In this document: positions 62,566 through 64,000 of the stretch, one piece after another
How positions within the stretch are numbered: the stretch's first letter is position 1
Layout: every line of letters begins with the position of its first letter
Source of the DNA: a virus
Length of the DNA: 64,000 bases
Reading direction: 5' to 3' (one strand)
Virus record (IMG/VR): IMGVR_UViG_3300032157_000001
Span: 1-64,000 of that record
The notes under the pieces: model-generated
Seen by the model: only the letters and a program-made list of their open reading frames with translations
What the model was told of the DNA's origin: nothing
Databases searched by the model: none
Made by a program: the position numbers and the translations under genes

Positions 62566-63348
62566 ATGGGCGATTTCAAGAAAAATATAATTGACAGAAT
62601 CAATTACGTGTCTGGCTATGTGATAAATGAAACGCCAAAGTATAGACCGTTAATTGATGATAGTTCGTTTGATTCTGCACCGGAAGGGTGGAATATGAAA
62701 GAAGCAGAAGGTGATCCTACAGCACCAGAAGCTGGCTCTCCCGAATCCCTATTACCAGCAACGCCAGTAGCCCCAACGTCAGGTGCCACCGATCCAACAG
62801 CAGCCACTCCCGCAGCAGCAACGCCTCCTGCACCAGCAGCACCTGAGACACCATCTATTGCACCAGAATTACCAGCAGTAAGCCCAACACCCCTTGACAC
62901 ACAAGCTGGCGATACACAAGGTGGTGATCCGACAATTGGGTCATCGTTTGGTCTTGACGGGCCGACTAAACCAACCACTCAAGACACAGACCAACTACAA
63001 AACGAATTGATGAGATTTCAGTTGGATGCGATGAAGAAGATGTCTCAGAAGATTGATCAACTTGAAGGCGTTATCGACAGTCTCAATGCACAACAAGCAC
63101 AACTCTATAAAGAAGTTGACAATGTTAGAGACCCAAGTGATGTGGAGAAATTTGCAAACAGAAAAGATGACAGCAGCCCATACTATTTTAATTTGAACGA
63201 TATGTGGAATGGTAACACATTCCAAGCAAGAATGGACAATTTCAATTCAAAAGGGATTGTCAAGACTAACGATGGGTTTGTGGCTGATTTTGATCAACTA
63301 CCAAAGATGACCTCTTATCAACTTAAAGATTCTTTCGAACAAATCTAA
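62566..63348 (+). CDS. probable virion protein with Ala/Pro/Thr-rich linker
   Basis: 260 residues. Residues 1-45 are compact, 50-140 are a long low-complexity Ala/Pro/Thr/Asp stretch, 143-195 a coiled coil, and the end is globular. The mix of linker and coiled coil resembles prohead core or fibre-connector proteins. No family recognised. The next start overlaps its TAA. Confidence 0.6.
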   Translation: MGDFKKNIIDRINYVSGYVINETPKYRPLIDDSSFDSAPEGWNMKEAEGDPTAPEAGSPESLLPATPVAPTSGATDPTAATPAAATPPAPAAPETPSIAPELPAVSPTPLDTQAGDTQGGDPTIGSSFGLDGPTKPTTQDTDQLQNELMRFQLDAMKKMSQKIDQLEGVIDSLNAQQAQLYKEVDNVRDPSDVEKFANRKDDSSPYYFNLNDMWNGNTFQARMDNFNSKGIVKTNDGFVADFDQLPKMTSYQLKDSFEQI

Positions 63349-63770
63349 TGAAATTCTTCAAACAATACGGCAGCAAAGAACGTCTCTTCGAGATGATGAA
63401 CAATGTTAATAAAATCGCATTGAATGAAGCTGATGATGATTCTGGATTATCATACGATCCAACACATCCCGCAAATAGACCACAAGTAGAATACCTATCA
63501 ATTGAACAGATATTCGATAGAATGGTTGAGAAGTTTAAAGGAAAACCAGAGATGCCGTCTAAATGGGATGTAATGCCTTTTGGTGATTACGAAAGCATGT
63601 GGGACGAAGCAATACTAGCTTGGAAAATCGGAAACAATCAACCAATTACCGATCAGGATTATAGCGGTGTTGGTGATTTTGCTGCAAAATACGCTAGAGA
63701 GAAATACGGTAATACAAACGAAAATACACCACCACCAATTGCTGGTCTTTCTATCGGTGGAGTTCAATAA
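63348..63770 (+). CDS. probable virion protein
   Basis: 140 residues, acidic, rich in Asn, Asp and Pro, no known domain. TAATG overlap with the previous gene suggests that they are made together. Confidence 0.6.
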   Translation: MKFFKQYGSKERLFEMMNNVNKIALNEADDDSGLSYDPTHPANRPQVEYLSIEQIFDRMVEKFKGKPEMPSKWDVMPFGDYESMWDEAILAWKIGNNQPITDQDYSGVGDFAAKYAREKYGNTNENTPPPIAGLSIGGVQ

Positions 63771-63783
63771 CTGCAAAAGCTAA

Positions 63784-63791
63784 GTATTTAT
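63784..63791 (+). promoter_or_regulatory. late-promoter-like octamer GTATTTAT
   Basis: Exact octamer ending 15 bases before the ATG at 63807. Confidence 0.7.
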
Positions 63792-63806
63792 AGAAAACTT
63801 AGCCAA

Positions 63807-64000
63807 ATGTCTATTTTCAGATCATATTTCGAAAAGAACAACACATTAATAGAGGGCAACCAAACCAACAATTCCCAAAATCCGGTTGGTGAAATATCTT
63901 ATGGTACTCCCGATGCTCTTAAAACCAGAACCATCTTTAAAATTGATTTGAATGACCTGTATGTTAAATTGGTCAATGAAGGCATTGATGAACAAAACAT
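63807..64000 (+). CDS. virion structural protein, 3' partial
   Basis: 64 codons are visible before the window ends. It begins M-S-I-F-R-S-Y-F-E-K and has T-I-F-K-I-D-L-N-D-L-Y-V-K-L, a pattern (K-x-D-L-x-x-L) seen in large-phage structural proteins of tail or fibre type. Late promoter directly upstream. Function uncertain because most of the gene lies outside. Confidence 0.6.
   Translation, partial: MSIFRSYFEKNNTLIEGNQTNNSQNPVGEISYGTPDALKTRTIFKIDLNDLYVKLVNEGIDEQN

Overview
The window looks like part of the genome of a large T4-like myovirus infecting a member of the Bacteroidota. The phage assignment rests on recognisable T4-type virion genes: major capsid protein (gp23-like), neck and tail-completion proteins (gp13/14/15-like), sheath (gp18-like), tube (gp19-like), tape measure, baseplate proteins, and a gp55-like late sigma factor. 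The Bacteroidota assignment is inferred from a lipoprotein with a Cys-Gly-Asp-Glu lipobox context, a secreted protein with an N-A-Q signal-peptidase context, host-type promoters of the form TTTG-N19-TAnnTTTG, and start codons preceded by A-rich leaders instead of clear Shine-Dalgarno sites. No tRNA, CRISPR array, integrase or insertion sequence was found.

Layout. 1-4305 (+): scaffold-like protein, major capsid protein, then four small membrane or secreted proteins. 4295-7482 (-): SF1 helicase, unknown gene, BCS1-like AAA ATPase. 7512-9171 (+): neck proteins. 9168-19917 (-): a long operon with thymidylate synthase, a RlaP-like nucleotidyltransferase, a three-module Pnkp RNA repair enzyme, a zinc ribbon, a Mesh1-like alarmone hydrolase, a bacterial-type Hen1 RNA methyltransferase and a second nucleotidyltransferase. 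19991-20752 (+): gp15-like. 20741-27785: exonuclease, virion/tail proteins, pentapeptide-repeat membrane protein and lipoprotein. 27919-31579 (+): sheath and tube. 31682-36929 (-): HTH protein, ClpP-like protease, PD-(D/E)XK nuclease and baseplate proteins. 36965-42559 (-): gp55-like sigma, two glycosyltransferases, HAD-like protein and PhoH. 42702-46454 (+): tail assembly chaperone with an apparent -1 frameshift, then the tape measure. 46421-46903 (-): HNH endonuclease. 46904-47397: a gene-free stretch packed with perfect stems, a candidate structured RNA. 47398-50672 (+): baseplate proteins. 50698-62352 (+): a tightly coupled operon of glycosyltransferases, methyltransferases, a sulfotransferase and a UDP-GlcNAc 2-epimerase. 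62373-64000 (+): virion-like proteins.

How it works together. An octamer, (G/C/T)TATTTAT, lies in the same orientation upstream of nearly every virion operon on both strands, usually 13-21 bases before the start codon. With the gp55-like sigma it gives a coherent late-transcription model. The glycan/sulfation operon begins with a variant of this motif and sits between baseplate and virion genes, which suggests virion decoration. The leftward Hen1-Pnkp-nucleotidyltransferase-Mesh1 cluster is the best candidate for an under-described system: an RNA end-healing, methylating and sealing pathway, plus alarmone removal, probably used against host RNA-cutting and alarmone-based defences.

All assignments come from reading motifs and gene order by eye. 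No database search was run.
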